A stretch of DNA of 36,769 nucleotides from positions 1-36,769 of the forward strand of contig CALJNB010000065.1 in assembly GCA_937981985.1 (NCBI GenBank). The letters are read 5' to 3'. This document shows positions 1-8,713 of the stretch, in pieces. A program made the position numbers and the translations under genes. How positions within the stretch are numbered: the stretch's first letter is position 1; every line of letters starts with the position of its first letter. The stretch is from an uncultured bacterium (lineage in GTDB: Bacteria; Myxococcota_A; Bradymonadia; Bradymonadales; Bradymonadaceae). Below the pieces are notes generated by a model that saw nothing but the letters and a program-made list of their open reading frames with translations, searched no databases and was not told where the DNA came from.

Positions 1-729
1 CTCGTCAACGTAACTTCCCGCACAATCGTTAAAGGTCCCTAGTAAAACCGCTTTGATATTTGCATTCTTCGCCGCTCTTGCGAACACAGTCAAAAGACGG
101 TCCAGACGATAATCCGATTCACCTACGTCCTCCAAAAACACGAGGGCGTTTCGTGGAATCCTTAGTCCGCCTGTGGCAAGTTCAGCAACAACGAGTGACA
201 AATTCCCGCCCCAGAGGGGACCGGAACAATTTGGATTCAAACCAAAACGATTCCCCTTAAACCCTTGGAGTTCATGACCAAACATAAGGTTTTCTAACGC
301 AGCTAACGATTCCTTTTGCGAAAAAAAAGAAGCGACAACAGGTCCGTGAACAGCTCCTCCGATTCGGTGTTCAAACAACGCCAGAAGAAGCGCCGTGATA
401 TCAGAAAATCCAACAAACCATTTTGGCTCGTTTTTTAACGTGCTGAAATCCAAATCATCCACGATCCGAGATAGACCATAGCCGCCGCGAGAAAAGAAAA
501 CAGCCTTAACTTTTGGATCATTTATTGCGCGTTGTAGAGCTTCACGGCGTTCACTATCGCTACCTGCAAGATATCTTTTTTTCAAAAAACACTGTGGGTC
601 TATGTCAACCTTAAGGCCCCAGCCTTCCAGGACAGAAATCCCAAATTTAAGTCGTTCTTCTTGGACCGGGCCGGACGGACTTACTATCCGAATGTGATCA
701 CCGTGTTTTAGTGGATTTGGAATGTTCAT
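1..729 (-). CDS. ldcA: LD-carboxypeptidase (peptidase S66, LdcA/MccF family), 3' end cut by window edge
   Basis: The family cleaves the L,D-bond between meso-diaminopimelate (or lysine) and the terminal D-alanine of murein tetrapeptides during cell-wall recycling in the cytoplasm. The first 243 residues are visible, starting at the ATG read from base 729, and there is no signal peptide. Family landmarks appear in order: SRGGYGLSRI near residues 80-89, VGFSDIT near 106-112 with the presumed nucleophile Ser109, HGPV near 128, LWGGNLSLV near 172-180, and FLEDVGE near 198-204 carrying the conserved Glu. The His of the Ser-Glu-His triad would lie beyond the left edge and cannot be checked. The gene follows the DUF3108 gene by 42 bases on the same strand and may be cotranscribed, although the Shine-Dalgarno is weak. 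Microcin-immunity MccF enzymes share these motifs, so the exact substrate is an inference. Confidence 0.88.
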   Translation of the reverse strand, partial: MNIPNPLKHGDHIRIVSPSGPVQEERLKFGISVLEGWGLKVDIDPQCFLKKRYLAGSDSERREALQRAINDPKVKAVFFSRGGYGLSRIVDDLDFSTLKNEPKWFVGFSDITALLLALFEHRIGGAVHGPVVASFFSQKESLAALENLMFGHELQGFKGNRFGLNPNCSGPLWGGNLSLVVAELATGGLRIPRNALVFLEDVGESDYRLDRLLTVFARAAKNANIKAVLLGTFNDCAGSYVDE

Positions 730-771
730 ACCGGGAGTATGAACAGAGAAAGTAATATTGGGAATTACAAT

Positions 772-1779
772 TTACTTTTTACTTTTTTTCATCGCAGCAG
801 TTGGTAGTTTATATTTCATCAACACCGTTTCCGCCGAGCCCCATTTCGTATTAATTTTTACGGCGACGGGAATCAAGTTTTCATCACGAGAAATGTAAAG
901 ACTACCTGTTGGCTTTGCGGGCGTTGAAACTTTAAGCGTTGGTGGCTGGCCTTTTTTAGATTTCGACCTTAATACTTCTCGGGTAAAGTCAATCCGAAAT
1001 GTTTTGAACCAACCTATAGGTGTGTAGACGTCTTCCTTACCTACAACCTCTCCTTGAATTCGACTGAGTTTCCAACCATCGTAGATGTAATATTCTAACG
1101 TGTCGCCCACTTTCATTTTACCGCTTTTTCGAAGATCGAAAAACCAAGTTAGCATATCGTGCGTCGTGCCTGGAATCGATCTTGCGAACTTGCGCTTATG
1201 ATCTTTCTTCCCTTCGACGGAAGCAAATTTTACTTTTTTAACCTTAGCTCGATAAATCGTGTGAGCGAAGTCCACAACGTATGAACGTTTTTTTCCATTC
1301 TCGTGAAAACGCTTTTCGGACCGCAGGGGACGAAGCGTCTCCGGGCTCACAAAAGTATTGGCCGTATCGCGCATTGGATAGATTGCGTGAAAAAAACCAA
1401 CAGACTGAGCACTGCCGACAATAGGAACATAGGGCTTGTCGCCTTTATATCTTACTTCACCGACCTTAACGGCCGACCGAACTGCCTCAACGCCATTTAC
1501 TTTGACACTATAATAGAGTTCTTCTCCAGACCATTTGAAATCTGAAGCGTCTCTCTTCTCCGCAACTTCCGCTTTTTGGGCTTTTAGAGGTTTTTGTATC
1601 ACTGCTGTGACAGGTTTTATTTTCGAAACTGAAAGGAGGTTCTTTGATATATTGGGACGAACAAGTTCCAAAGTCCCATTTGTTTTTTCTTGAGCGAAGA
1701 CCTTACCTGCGACACAGGTCACAATTAACAATCCTAAAACGCCGGCTTGAAAACCTCGGTGATGTACAAACTTTTTCAT
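772..1779 (-). CDS. DUF3108-type secreted protein
   Basis: The product is about 335 residues with a typical Sec signal peptide (MKKFVHH, a hydrophobic stretch, then VFAQE). I chose the ATG at 1779 because AGAGGA sits just upstream and the signal peptide begins there; a start at 1842 would add 21 unlikely residues. The mature part opens with a low-complexity Lys/Ala-rich segment and then WSGEELYYSVKVNG, which resembles the start of the DUF3108 fold. After it come beta-rich segments such as GDTLEYYIYDG and GSLYISRDENLIPVAVKI that fit the same family. DUF3108 proteins are periplasmic or outer-membrane-associated and their biochemical function is not established. The C-terminus is lysine-rich (AAMKKSKK). 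The gene lies between the nuclease-fold lipoprotein gene upstream and ldcA downstream. The family assignment comes from pattern memory only. Confidence 0.7.
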   Translation of the reverse strand: MKKFVHHRGFQAGVLGLLIVTCVAGKVFAQEKTNGTLELVRPNISKNLLSVSKIKPVTAVIQKPLKAQKAEVAEKRDASDFKWSGEELYYSVKVNGVEAVRSAVKVGEVRYKGDKPYVPIVGSAQSVGFFHAIYPMRDTANTFVSPETLRPLRSEKRFHENGKKRSYVVDFAHTIYRAKVKKVKFASVEGKKDHKRKFARSIPGTTHDMLTWFFDLRKSGKMKVGDTLEYYIYDGWKLSRIQGEVVGKEDVYTPIGWFKTFRIDFTREVLRSKSKKGQPPTLKVSTPAKPTGSLYISRDENLIPVAVKINTKWGSAETVLMKYKLPTAAMKKSKK

Positions 1780-1883
1780 ATCGATCCTCTGGTTGGGTCG
1801 TGTCCACAAATACTTTGACACGACACCATGGCGTAAATTCATTTTACACGAGACGGGTTAGGATTCAACTTCGTGCAATTCAG

Positions 1884-2882
1884 TCACCGAATCTTAAAAG
1901 TCGCAACTAAAGCAGCATGATCACTCACGCTAAAACTGCCGCCTGCCGAGCGGGCCGCTATAACGGATGACAATTCTATGTTGTCAAAATCGGCATAAAT
2001 AAGATGATCAATTTGGTCCTTGCTCCCGCCAAAATTATAGGTCCAAGTGTCCTCGCCAGATGCAGCGATTAACTCACCGGAGGCCGTGAGATTTTCTAAT
2101 GTAGTGGAGCCTAGAGTATCATTTAAGTCTCCACCAAGTACAACCAACGCATTTGGATGAGCTTCTATCTCTTCATCAATAATCTCCTTTGCGGCCTGTG
2201 CTTCGGCTGCTCGCCAAGAGGGTACGTCGTTAAATTTCGATTTAAAATGCGCTCCGAAAACGATAACTTTTTCACCTTCAATCTCAAATTCGGTCTGCAG
2301 AAATTCGCGGGTAAACTTCTTCGTTCCGCCTGTCGATAGCATAAGCGTTGTCTCATCTCGGTGGCGCTTGGAATCTGAAATAGCGAACTTGCTAATAACC
2401 CCTACATCTAAGGACGCATTGAAGAAGGTCTCACCAAACTCGATATGATCGAACCCCAAACGATCGGCTATAATTTCGATACACGCTTCGGTTTCGATTT
2501 CTTGTAAGATGATAATATCGGCATCCAAAGTCTTCAGCGCATCGGCGATTTGATGGCCTCGAAATTCGAACTCGGCGCCTGTAAAAACTCCTTCAAAATC
2601 GTCAGCTCCGCATTGACCCGAATCGCATTTGTCATCGAAATATTTGCGAACATTGAAAGTGACAATTCTAACAGTGGCTTTAACCGGATCTTTTAAAACG
2701 TCCATCTTCGATAACCCGGAATCCGTATCTGTTTTCGGGTCAGTATCGGCGCCGCCCTGATCTACTCCCCAACCAGTATCACCGGTACTGAGATCGATGG
2801 GCTCCTTGTTGTTGGACGGATCCGAGCAAGCAAGAACGATGAAACTGAGAAAAAGAACCAATACTGCTTTAATTTTGCACAT
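1884..2882 (-). CDS. Endonuclease/exonuclease/phosphatase-fold lipoprotein
   Basis: Starting at the ATG at 2882 the protein has 332 residues and a lipoprotein signal ending in IVLAC, with lipidation Cys19. An acidic, Asp-rich linker follows, then a DNase I-like (EEP) domain. Motifs in order are RIVTFNVRKYF (Asn77), ILQEIETE (metal-binding Glu128), GAHFKSK (His212), LGGDLNDT (Asp252, Asn254), DQIDHLIY (Asp292) and SVSDHAAL (Asp321-His322). All catalytic positions of the fold are present, so an active Mg-dependent phosphodiesterase or nuclease is likely. The lipobox places it on the periplasmic side of a membrane or at the cell surface. The substrate (DNA, RNA, phospholipid or sugar phosphate) cannot be read from the sequence. 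An extracellular lipid-anchored nuclease would suit a predatory or scavenging organism, but that is inference. A longer start at 2936 would disrupt the signal peptide. Confidence 0.82.
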   Translation of the reverse strand: MCKIKAVLVLFLSFIVLACSDPSNNKEPIDLSTGDTGWGVDQGGADTDPKTDTDSGLSKMDVLKDPVKATVRIVTFNVRKYFDDKCDSGQCGADDFEGVFTGAEFEFRGHQIADALKTLDADIIILQEIETEACIEIIADRLGFDHIEFGETFFNASLDVGVISKFAISDSKRHRDETTLMLSTGGTKKFTREFLQTEFEIEGEKVIVFGAHFKSKFNDVPSWRAAEAQAAKEIIDEEIEAHPNALVVLGGDLNDTLGSTTLENLTASGELIAASGEDTWTYNFGGSKDQIDHLIYADFDNIELSSVIAARSAGGSFSVSDHAALVATFKIR

Positions 2883-2959
2883 AGAGTTTTGAATTACGTT
2901 TAAAGTGGTGTTAAAATACAAGTGTACCGTCAACATTCCAATACTACAGGAACGCCGTA

Positions 2960-4894
2960 ATGAAACGAGCCTTTGTTCTAAAATTATTTTTATTTATCAG
3001 TATATTTGCGTTTGCAGCTTGTGGAGGTTGCGACGATAGCGATACCCCCGGAAATGATAAGGGCGATGGCAGTTTAGGCAGTAGTTGTGCAGTTCCGACC
3101 GATTGCGATTCTGGCATATGCGCAGAAAACAGATGCGTCGCCGGAGGCAAAGGAAGTATTGGTAGTAGCTGTTTGGTTGGCACCGACTGCGATTCGGGTC
3201 TGTGTAAGGATGATATTTGCATTGCCGGCGGCGACGACACCTGTGACGGTTCTGGACCTTGTGGTGATTGTGATAACTCTTGTAATAAAGATGATATCGG
3301 TGGCAAAGACAATCCTTTCAAACTCGGAGACGATGATCCCGACAGTACTGACTCCGGAGTCGTCCTTGATGACGATGGCGCGGTCACATTGGACGTACGA
3401 CGCATTGAAACTAATTTCATTTGGATTGCAAATACCGCTGAAGGTACAATTTCCAAGATCGATACGCGCACCTATCAAGAAATCGCGCGCTATTTAACAG
3501 GACCCGACGGCGTCGATAATGACCCATCGCGTACTTCCGTGAACACATTCAGTGACGTCTACGTTGGAAATAGAGGGATTACAGGTAGTCGAAGCGTTAC
3601 AAAAATTTCCGCACTCGGTAACGAATGTCCGGATCGTAACGGCGATGGTATGCAAAGAACATCTCAAGGTGCGACCGACGTGCTGCCTTGGGGAACAGAC
3701 GATTGTATTATCTGGAATACGGCCCCTCCGGGTGCAAATTTTGTACGGTCGATCGCCGCCCAAGATAGCGCTCCAAATGACGATACCCTTCGACCTGGTG
3801 TTTGGGTCGGTGATTGGGCCGGTAAAGTATGGAAATTAGACTCCGAAAACGGTGATATTCTTCTAACCACTGATTCTCCTGTAGAAGGTAATTACGGGTT
3901 TGCGCTCGATGGCTTCGGAAATCTGTGGATATCAGGTTGGGCTCATGCGGCAATCGGTCGAATTAATACACTCGTGTGCAAGGACGACGCCTCTTGTATG
4001 GCTGACGCAGTTTGCGCCGGAGAAGACGGAGATACTTGCGTCAGGCAAAGGATAGAGCTACCTCATCGTCCTTATGGAATTACTGTGGACTTCAAACAAC
4101 GCGTTTGGACCGGTGGTGATTCAACCAGCGTATATGATCCTAAAAAGCCTGCGGGTAGTCGCTTTACTCATGCAGCCGTTGGCTTCACGCACGGAATCGC
4201 CGCCGATGCTAAAGGATTTATCTGGGTGGCAGGTATGACGGGAGGAATGTTCCGACTCGATGCCGAAAACCCGCTGCAAGAATACGCTCATCCCGCAGGT
4301 GGGACTCGTGTCGGTTATGTGGTTCCGGGTACCGAACAAAGTTCGAAAGGGATAGCCGTGGATCTTGATGGAAAAATCTGGTCAATCAATCGAGAGCACA
4401 GCTCCGCGACGGTTGTAACGCCCGGAGCCGGAGTCGAAGAAAACGTTGTCGAGACTGAAATCGTTAAAAATCTCGTCGAACCCTATACCTACTCCGATAT
4501 GACTGGCTCGCAGCTACGATTCGCTACTGATGAATTAGGATTCTACCGACGCGTTTTTGAAGGCTGTCAGGCCAGCAATGTTCCGGAAACACTCTGGTCC
4601 GAAGCCCGTTGGGATGTTGAAACCCCCGGGGATACAAGCGTTGTCTTCCGCGCTCGCGGTAGCCAAACGCGGGCCGGACTCGATACTGCAAGTTGGATTT
4701 CGGTTGCTACAGTGCCCTCTGATATTTCTCCAAAAGATATCTCGCAAGCGTTCGTCGACTCAGGGCTCCAGGGCTCAAAATTCGTTGAGCTAGAAGCACA
4801 ACTCAAAGCCAACCGAAAGGACGACAACAGCATCGACGTCCCCAAGTTAAAAGCAATGTCGATAACTTACCGTTGCCCGGTTGTTATCCAGTAA
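2960..4894 (+). CDS. Cys-rich lipoprotein with Vgb/NHL-like beta-propeller
   Basis: The 644-residue product has a lipobox (AFAAC, Cys21). Residues about 25-110 contain two copies of a short cysteine module, roughly SSC-x5-DCDSG-x-C-x3-x-C, and a further Cys cluster. An acidic Asp-rich linker follows. From about residue 145 there are recurring blade-like segments (NFIWIANTAEGTISKID, GVWVGDWAGKVWKLD, GNLWISGWAHAAIGRI, FIWVAGMTGGMFRLD, GKIWSINREH) typical of NHL or streptogramin-lyase-like propellers. The C-terminal ~120 residues look like a separate beta domain ending in YRCPVVIQ. No catalytic residues are apparent, so a binding or surface role is more likely than lyase activity. AGGA sits 9 bases before the ATG. 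The gene is divergent from the nuclease-fold lipoprotein across a 77-base shared promoter region and convergent with purL. Confidence 0.75.
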   Translation: MKRAFVLKLFLFISIFAFAACGGCDDSDTPGNDKGDGSLGSSCAVPTDCDSGICAENRCVAGGKGSIGSSCLVGTDCDSGLCKDDICIAGGDDTCDGSGPCGDCDNSCNKDDIGGKDNPFKLGDDDPDSTDSGVVLDDDGAVTLDVRRIETNFIWIANTAEGTISKIDTRTYQEIARYLTGPDGVDNDPSRTSVNTFSDVYVGNRGITGSRSVTKISALGNECPDRNGDGMQRTSQGATDVLPWGTDDCIIWNTAPPGANFVRSIAAQDSAPNDDTLRPGVWVGDWAGKVWKLDSENGDILLTTDSPVEGNYGFALDGFGNLWISGWAHAAIGRINTLVCKDDASCMADAVCAGEDGDTCVRQRIELPHRPYGITVDFKQRVWTGGDSTSVYDPKKPAGSRFTHAAVGFTHGIAADAKGFIWVAGMTGGMFRLDAENPLQEYAHPAGGTRVGYVVPGTEQSSKGIAVDLDGKIWSINREHSSATVVTPGAGVEENVVETEIVKNLVEPYTYSDMTGSQLRFATDELGFYRRVFEGCQASNVPETLWSEARWDVETPGDTSVVFRARGSQTRAGLDTASWISVATVPSDISPKDISQAFVDSGLQGSKFVELEAQLKANRKDDNSIDVPKLKAMSITYRCPVVIQ

Positions 4895-4912
4895 TTCTGG
4901 AAAATTATTTTT

Positions 4913-7093
4913 TTAGATTAAAGCGGCGAGACCGTCACGCCAGGCTTTTTCAGCCCGAGCAATCTCGACGCACACATCACCCAACTTAAATTTAGGAGAT
5001 GGACTAACACAACCTAAGTGTTCAAAACTCAGTCCGTATTTTTCTTGCACTAGGATTTTTGTCTCCACTAAAGCTTCGTGTGGTATCGATATTAGAATGC
5101 GTGAAGGGGTTTCACAAAACAGAAAGGTATCGAGCCTAGGTTCAGATATGTTGCTAAGGGAACACCCTAGTCCGGTCGTGAAGAGCTTTTCAAAAAGCGC
5201 AACCGCGATTCCTCCCTCTGAACAATCGTGTGCGGATTCAATAAGTTCCTCATCAATGAGTTCTCGCACACAATCTTGCAAACGTTTTTCTTCTGACAAA
5301 TCGATTTTCGGTAAACGATTACCGATAGATTTTTCGCGAACCCACAGATATTCCGATGCGCCCAAATCATCAGTATTCGTTTCGCGTCCAATTAAAATAA
5401 TCTCGTCGCCGGCTTGTTGTACATGCATCGAAATGCTTCGCCCTCCCATCGCGCCAACGGCGGCAAAACCGGGAGTAGGATAAATATCTACGTCATCGGA
5501 GGCATTGTATAAACTCACGTTTCCTCCAACAATTGGAGTTTCCAGAATACGACACGCCTCAGCCATACCCTCTATCGCCTCAATTAACTGCCACATGATC
5601 TCCGGCTTCGTGGGATCTCCAAAATTCAAACAATCCGTCGCTCCCAGGGGTTTCGCGTTTACGCATGCAAGGTTACGGGTACATTCTGCGACGGTATGCT
5701 TAGCGCCTTCTCTAGGATCCAAATATACTTTCCTACTCGGACAATCGACGGCTAGCGCGAGATCCGACGAACCAACCTCGGTTCTAATGATAGCTGCGTC
5801 CGCTGCACCGGGTGTCTTCAAAGTATTGGTTCGGACCATAAAATCGAATTGGGAGTAAATGTTTTTCCGACTACATAAGTTTGGAGAACCCATGAAATCA
5901 ACGAGAAATTGTGCGAGATCAGTCGGAACGTTTTTGACGCTCTCCACTCGTTGAGGATGGTTGAAAGGTTTACTTGGTCGGTCGTATTTTGGTGCCGCAG
6001 AGGTGAGTGCATCTATTGGAAGGTTGCAAACCAACTCTCCCTTTTCCATCACTTCTAAGTGTCCCGAATCGGTAACCACTCCTATCCTTGCCCACTCTAG
6101 TTCCCACTTATCAAATACCCGGCCGACCTCGGAGGCTTTTTCAGGATCGATAACCATGAGCATCCTCTCTTGGCTTTCGGAAAGCAGTACTTCGTAAGCC
6201 GTCATGCGCTCCTCTCTTTTGGGAACCGCATCGATATCGATTTTCAGACCGTTTCCCGCGCGATCGGCCATTTCAACCGAAGAGCTGGTTAGACCCGCGG
6301 CGCCCATATCCTGGATACCGATAATTGCGCCGGTTGCCATCAACTCCAAGCAGGCCTCGAGCAGTAGTTTTTCGCGAAAGGGGTCACCAACCTGAACCGT
6401 TGGACGCTTTTCTTCGTCGCCCTCCTCAAAGGTTTCACTTGCCATCGTAGCACCGTGAATTCCATCGCGCCCCGTACCCGACCCGACATAGTAAACAGGA
6501 TTACCAACACCTTCAGCAACGCCTTTAAAAATCTCATCAGTTTTGCACATGCCAAGAGTAAACACATTAACTAAGATATTTCCGTTATAACTCGGATCGA
6601 AATACACTTCGCCACCAACCGTTGGCACACCCATGCAGTTCCCATAATGCGCTATTCCGCCAACTACGCCGTTAACCAGATGCTTGGTTTTCTTGTGTTC
6701 CTTTTCGCCGAAACGCAGGGAATTAAGACTCGCGATGGGACGTGCCCCCATCGTAAAGACATCCCTCATAATACCCCCAACTCCTGTGGCGGCCCCCTGA
6801 AAAGGTTCAATGAAGCTTGGGTGATTATGCGATTCCATTTTGAAGACGGCAGCTTTTCCGCCACCAATATCGACTGCACCTGCATTTTCGCCCGGTCCGA
6901 TAAGGACATGGGGGCCGGTTGTTGGTAACTTCGACAAATGGATACGGCTCGTCTTATAAGAACAATGCTCGCTCCACATAACACTGAATACACCAAGTTC
7001 TGTAAGGTTTGGGCTGCGACCGAGAATCTCTAGAATGTTTTGAAACTCTGATTCACTTAATCCGTGACTTTTCGCATCTTCGATAGTTATCAT
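4913..7093 (-). CDS. purL: Phosphoribosylformylglycinamidine synthase subunit II
   Basis: This is the ATP-dependent synthetase subunit that converts FGAR to FGAM in purine biosynthesis, using ammonia delivered by PurQ. The length of about 726 residues is that of the small PurL class, which needs separate PurS and PurQ, and both lie directly upstream. Hallmarks near the N-terminus are [31 protein letters not shown] and [20 protein letters not shown]; the second half repeats the fold ([22 protein letters not shown]). I chose the ATG at 7093. A TTG at 7099 is also in frame and would give the 4-nt overlap with the purQ stop seen elsewhere in the operon, so the start is uncertain by two codons. 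The gene is the last of the operon and faces the propeller lipoprotein gene 18 bases away; I see no strong terminator there. Confidence 0.96.
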   Translation of the reverse strand: MITIEDAKSHGLSESEFQNILEILGRSPNLTELGVFSVMWSEHCSYKTSRIHLSKLPTTGPHVLIGPGENAGAVDIGGGKAAVFKMESHNHPSFIEPFQGAATGVGGIMRDVFTMGARPIASLNSLRFGEKEHKKTKHLVNGVVGGIAHYGNCMGVPTVGGEVYFDPSYNGNILVNVFTLGMCKTDEIFKGVAEGVGNPVYYVGSGTGRDGIHGATMASETFEEGDEEKRPTVQVGDPFREKLLLEACLELMATGAIIGIQDMGAAGLTSSSVEMADRAGNGLKIDIDAVPKREERMTAYEVLLSESQERMLMVIDPEKASEVGRVFDKWELEWARIGVVTDSGHLEVMEKGELVCNLPIDALTSAAPKYDRPSKPFNHPQRVESVKNVPTDLAQFLVDFMGSPNLCSRKNIYSQFDFMVRTNTLKTPGAADAAIIRTEVGSSDLALAVDCPSRKVYLDPREGAKHTVAECTRNLACVNAKPLGATDCLNFGDPTKPEIMWQLIEAIEGMAEACRILETPIVGGNVSLYNASDDVDIYPTPGFAAVGAMGGRSISMHVQQAGDEIILIGRETNTDDLGASEYLWVREKSIGNRLPKIDLSEEKRLQDCVRELIDEELIESAHDCSEGGIAVALFEKLFTTGLGCSLSNISEPRLDTFLFCETPSRILISIPHEALVETKILVQEKYGLSFEHLGCVSPSPKFKLGDVCVEIARAEKAWRDGLAALI

Positions 7094-7095
7094 TT

Positions 7096-7773
7096 TCAAA
7101 CTCTATTATTTAGGAATGAGCGGAGAATGTCGGCGCCGTCGTTACTTCCGAGTTTAGGATCACAAGCTCTTTCCGGATGGGGCATCATTCCGAGTACTCT
7201 TCGATTTTTTGAACACACACCGGCAATATTATCGACACTGCCATTAGGGTTTGTCGCCGATGAAACCACACCTTCTTGGTTACAATAACGGAAAACGATT
7301 TGATCATGATCCTGAAGCCTCCGGAGGCCATCGTCATCAATTCGAAAATTCCCCTCTCCGTGCGCTATCGGCACCTTCAAAACCTTCTTCTTTAGTGCAA
7401 GAGAAGAGTTCGAATCGTGCCGTATCCATTGTTCCCCGCAGATAAATTGTAGAGACGCATTTCTCGTCATTGCACCAGGAAGCAGACCCACTTCCAATAA
7501 GATCTGAAAGCCGTTGCAGATTCCCAGTACAGACGTACCACGCTCAGCGTGTCGAGCGACTTCCGACATAATTGGACTGGCTTTGGCTATCGCTCCTGCG
7601 CGCAGATAATCACCGAAAGAAAATCCACCGGGAATAACAATCAAATCACACTTTTCGATCGTCGAGTCACGATGCCACACCCGTTCAGTTTTGAAGCCAA
7701 CTTGCAATAATGCGCGCTCACAATCGGTGTCGCAATTGGAGCCGGGGAAAACAACAATTTTTGCATTTTTCAT
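7096..7773 (-). CDS. purQ: Phosphoribosylformylglycinamidine synthase glutaminase subunit
   Basis: This class I glutamine amidotransferase (225 residues) hydrolyses glutamine and channels ammonia to PurL in the PurSQL complex. Visible landmarks are [16 protein letters not shown] at the N-terminus, [16 protein letters not shown], the nucleophile elbow [19 protein letters not shown] with the catalytic Cys, and a C-terminal MMPHPERA carrying the catalytic His, all standard for PurQ. The ATG at 7773 overlaps the purS stop as ATGA, which points to translational coupling. An upstream in-frame extension to 7830 lies inside purS and is rejected. The stop codon lies 2 bases from the purL ATG. Confidence 0.96.
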   Translation of the reverse strand: MKNAKIVVFPGSNCDTDCERALLQVGFKTERVWHRDSTIEKCDLIVIPGGFSFGDYLRAGAIAKASPIMSEVARHAERGTSVLGICNGFQILLEVGLLPGAMTRNASLQFICGEQWIRHDSNSSLALKKKVLKVPIAHGEGNFRIDDDGLRRLQDHDQIVFRYCNQEGVVSSATNPNGSVDNIAGVCSKNRRVLGMMPHPERACDPKLGSNDGADILRSFLNNRV

Positions 7774-8009
7774 TTTATTAATTCGAAATGGTATTGTTCT
7801 AGAACAGGATTCACGAGAATTTGAGTACACATCATCGCGACCTTTTCCTTCGCCGTCTCTTCATCCATATCGCCCAAAGTAAACTCTATTACTTTTTTAA
7901 GCCCCGCATTCTCAATCGGATGCCCCAAGTTTAAAAGTGACGTTTCGATAACTTTAGCTTCAGGGTCGAAAACCCCCTTCTTTTTTTCAATTACTAAACG
8001 AACTCTCAC
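7770..8009 (-). CDS. purS: Phosphoribosylformylglycinamidine synthase, PurS subunit
   Basis: This 79-residue protein is the small bridging subunit of the PurSQL complex. The sequence RVRLVIEKKKGVFDPEAK and the downstream HPIENAGLKKVIEF follow the PurS pattern of a short alpha/beta dimer. The start is a GTG at 8009 that overlaps the purC stop as GTGA, and the stop overlaps the purQ ATG as ATGA, so it is locked between its neighbours with 4-nt overlaps on both sides. Its presence agrees with the small-type PurL downstream. Confidence 0.95.
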   Translation of the reverse strand: MRVRLVIEKKKGVFDPEAKVIETSLLNLGHPIENAGLKKVIEFTLGDMDEETAKEKVAMMCTQILVNPVLEQYHFELIK

Positions 8010-8713
8010 TGGACTTTTACTCCCAATCGTTTCGCGACGTCTTCGTAGGTTTCGATTAAATCAGCGAGGTCTCTTCGAAATACGTCTTTGTCCAGCTTTT
8101 GACCGGTTTCCCAATCCCATAGACGGCACGTATCAGGACTTATTTCATCACCTAAGATGAGGGTGCCGTTTTCGTCACAGCCGAATTCAAGTTTAAAATC
8201 CACCAACCGAATACCGGCTTTTTTAAAGACCGGTTGCAGCACGTTATTAACTTTTAAAGCTTGGGAATACAGATTGGTAAGCGTTTCCTTGTCCGCAAGT
8301 CCTAAGGCAATCACGTGAGTTTCAGCCAACAAGGGGTCGCCAAGATCGTCGCGCTTGTAATAGGTTTCTACGATGGGGTTCTCAAGCGCCGTCCCTTCAG
8401 GCATTCCAATTCTTTTATGAAGACTTCCAGCCACGACGTTACGAACAACAACCTCGAGCGGGATAATTTTAAGGCGTTTAACACGCATGTCGTTTGCGTT
8501 TTCGTGTTCCAAAAAGTGGGTCGTCACTCCCGCATCATGAAGCGCAGTAAAAGCCCATGACGATATCGCATTATTGAGTTTACCTTTGCCCAAAAACTCC
8601 GCGTACTTTTCGCCGTTGAAGGCCGTCGCCGAATCTTTAAAACGTTGAATAACGATATGTGGATCGCTTGTGGTCAGAATTTGTTTCGCTTTTCCTTCGT
8701 ACTCTGGTTTCAT
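8006..8713 (-). CDS. purC: Phosphoribosylaminoimidazole-succinocarboxamide (SAICAR) synthase
   Basis: PurC condenses CAIR with aspartate, using ATP, to give SAICAR. The 235-residue length is usual for the bacterial monofunctional enzyme. Diagnostic motifs are YEGKAKQI at the N-terminus (nucleotide-binding loop), IIPLEVVVRNVVAGSL in the middle, LVDFKLEFG, and LGDEISPDTCRLWD. The ATG at 8713 overlaps the purB stop as ATGA. The order purB-purC-purS-purQ-purL places consecutive and complementary steps of the pathway together; purF, purD, purM, purN and purH are not in the window. Confidence 0.96.
   Translation of the reverse strand: MKPEYEGKAKQILTTSDPHIVIQRFKDSATAFNGEKYAEFLGKGKLNNAISSWAFTALHDAGVTTHFLEHENANDMRVKRLKIIPLEVVVRNVVAGSLHKRIGMPEGTALENPIVETYYKRDDLGDPLLAETHVIALGLADKETLTNLYSQALKVNNVLQPVFKKAGIRLVDFKLEFGCDENGTLILGDEISPDTCRLWDWETGQKLDKDVFRRDLADLIETYEDVAKRLGVKVQ

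Noticed and set aside
2944..3471. 175-residue minus-strand Ser/Pro-rich frame opposite the propeller lipoprotein
   Set aside because: Antisense of Asp-, Gly- and Ser-rich codons; no signal, no ribosome site.
4895..4912. T-run between the propeller lipoprotein and purL stops
   Set aside because: No convincing GC-rich stem precedes it; it is not called as a terminator.
7774..7830. Extended purQ start
   Set aside because: It lies within purS; the ATG at 7773 fits the family N-terminus and the ATGA overlap.
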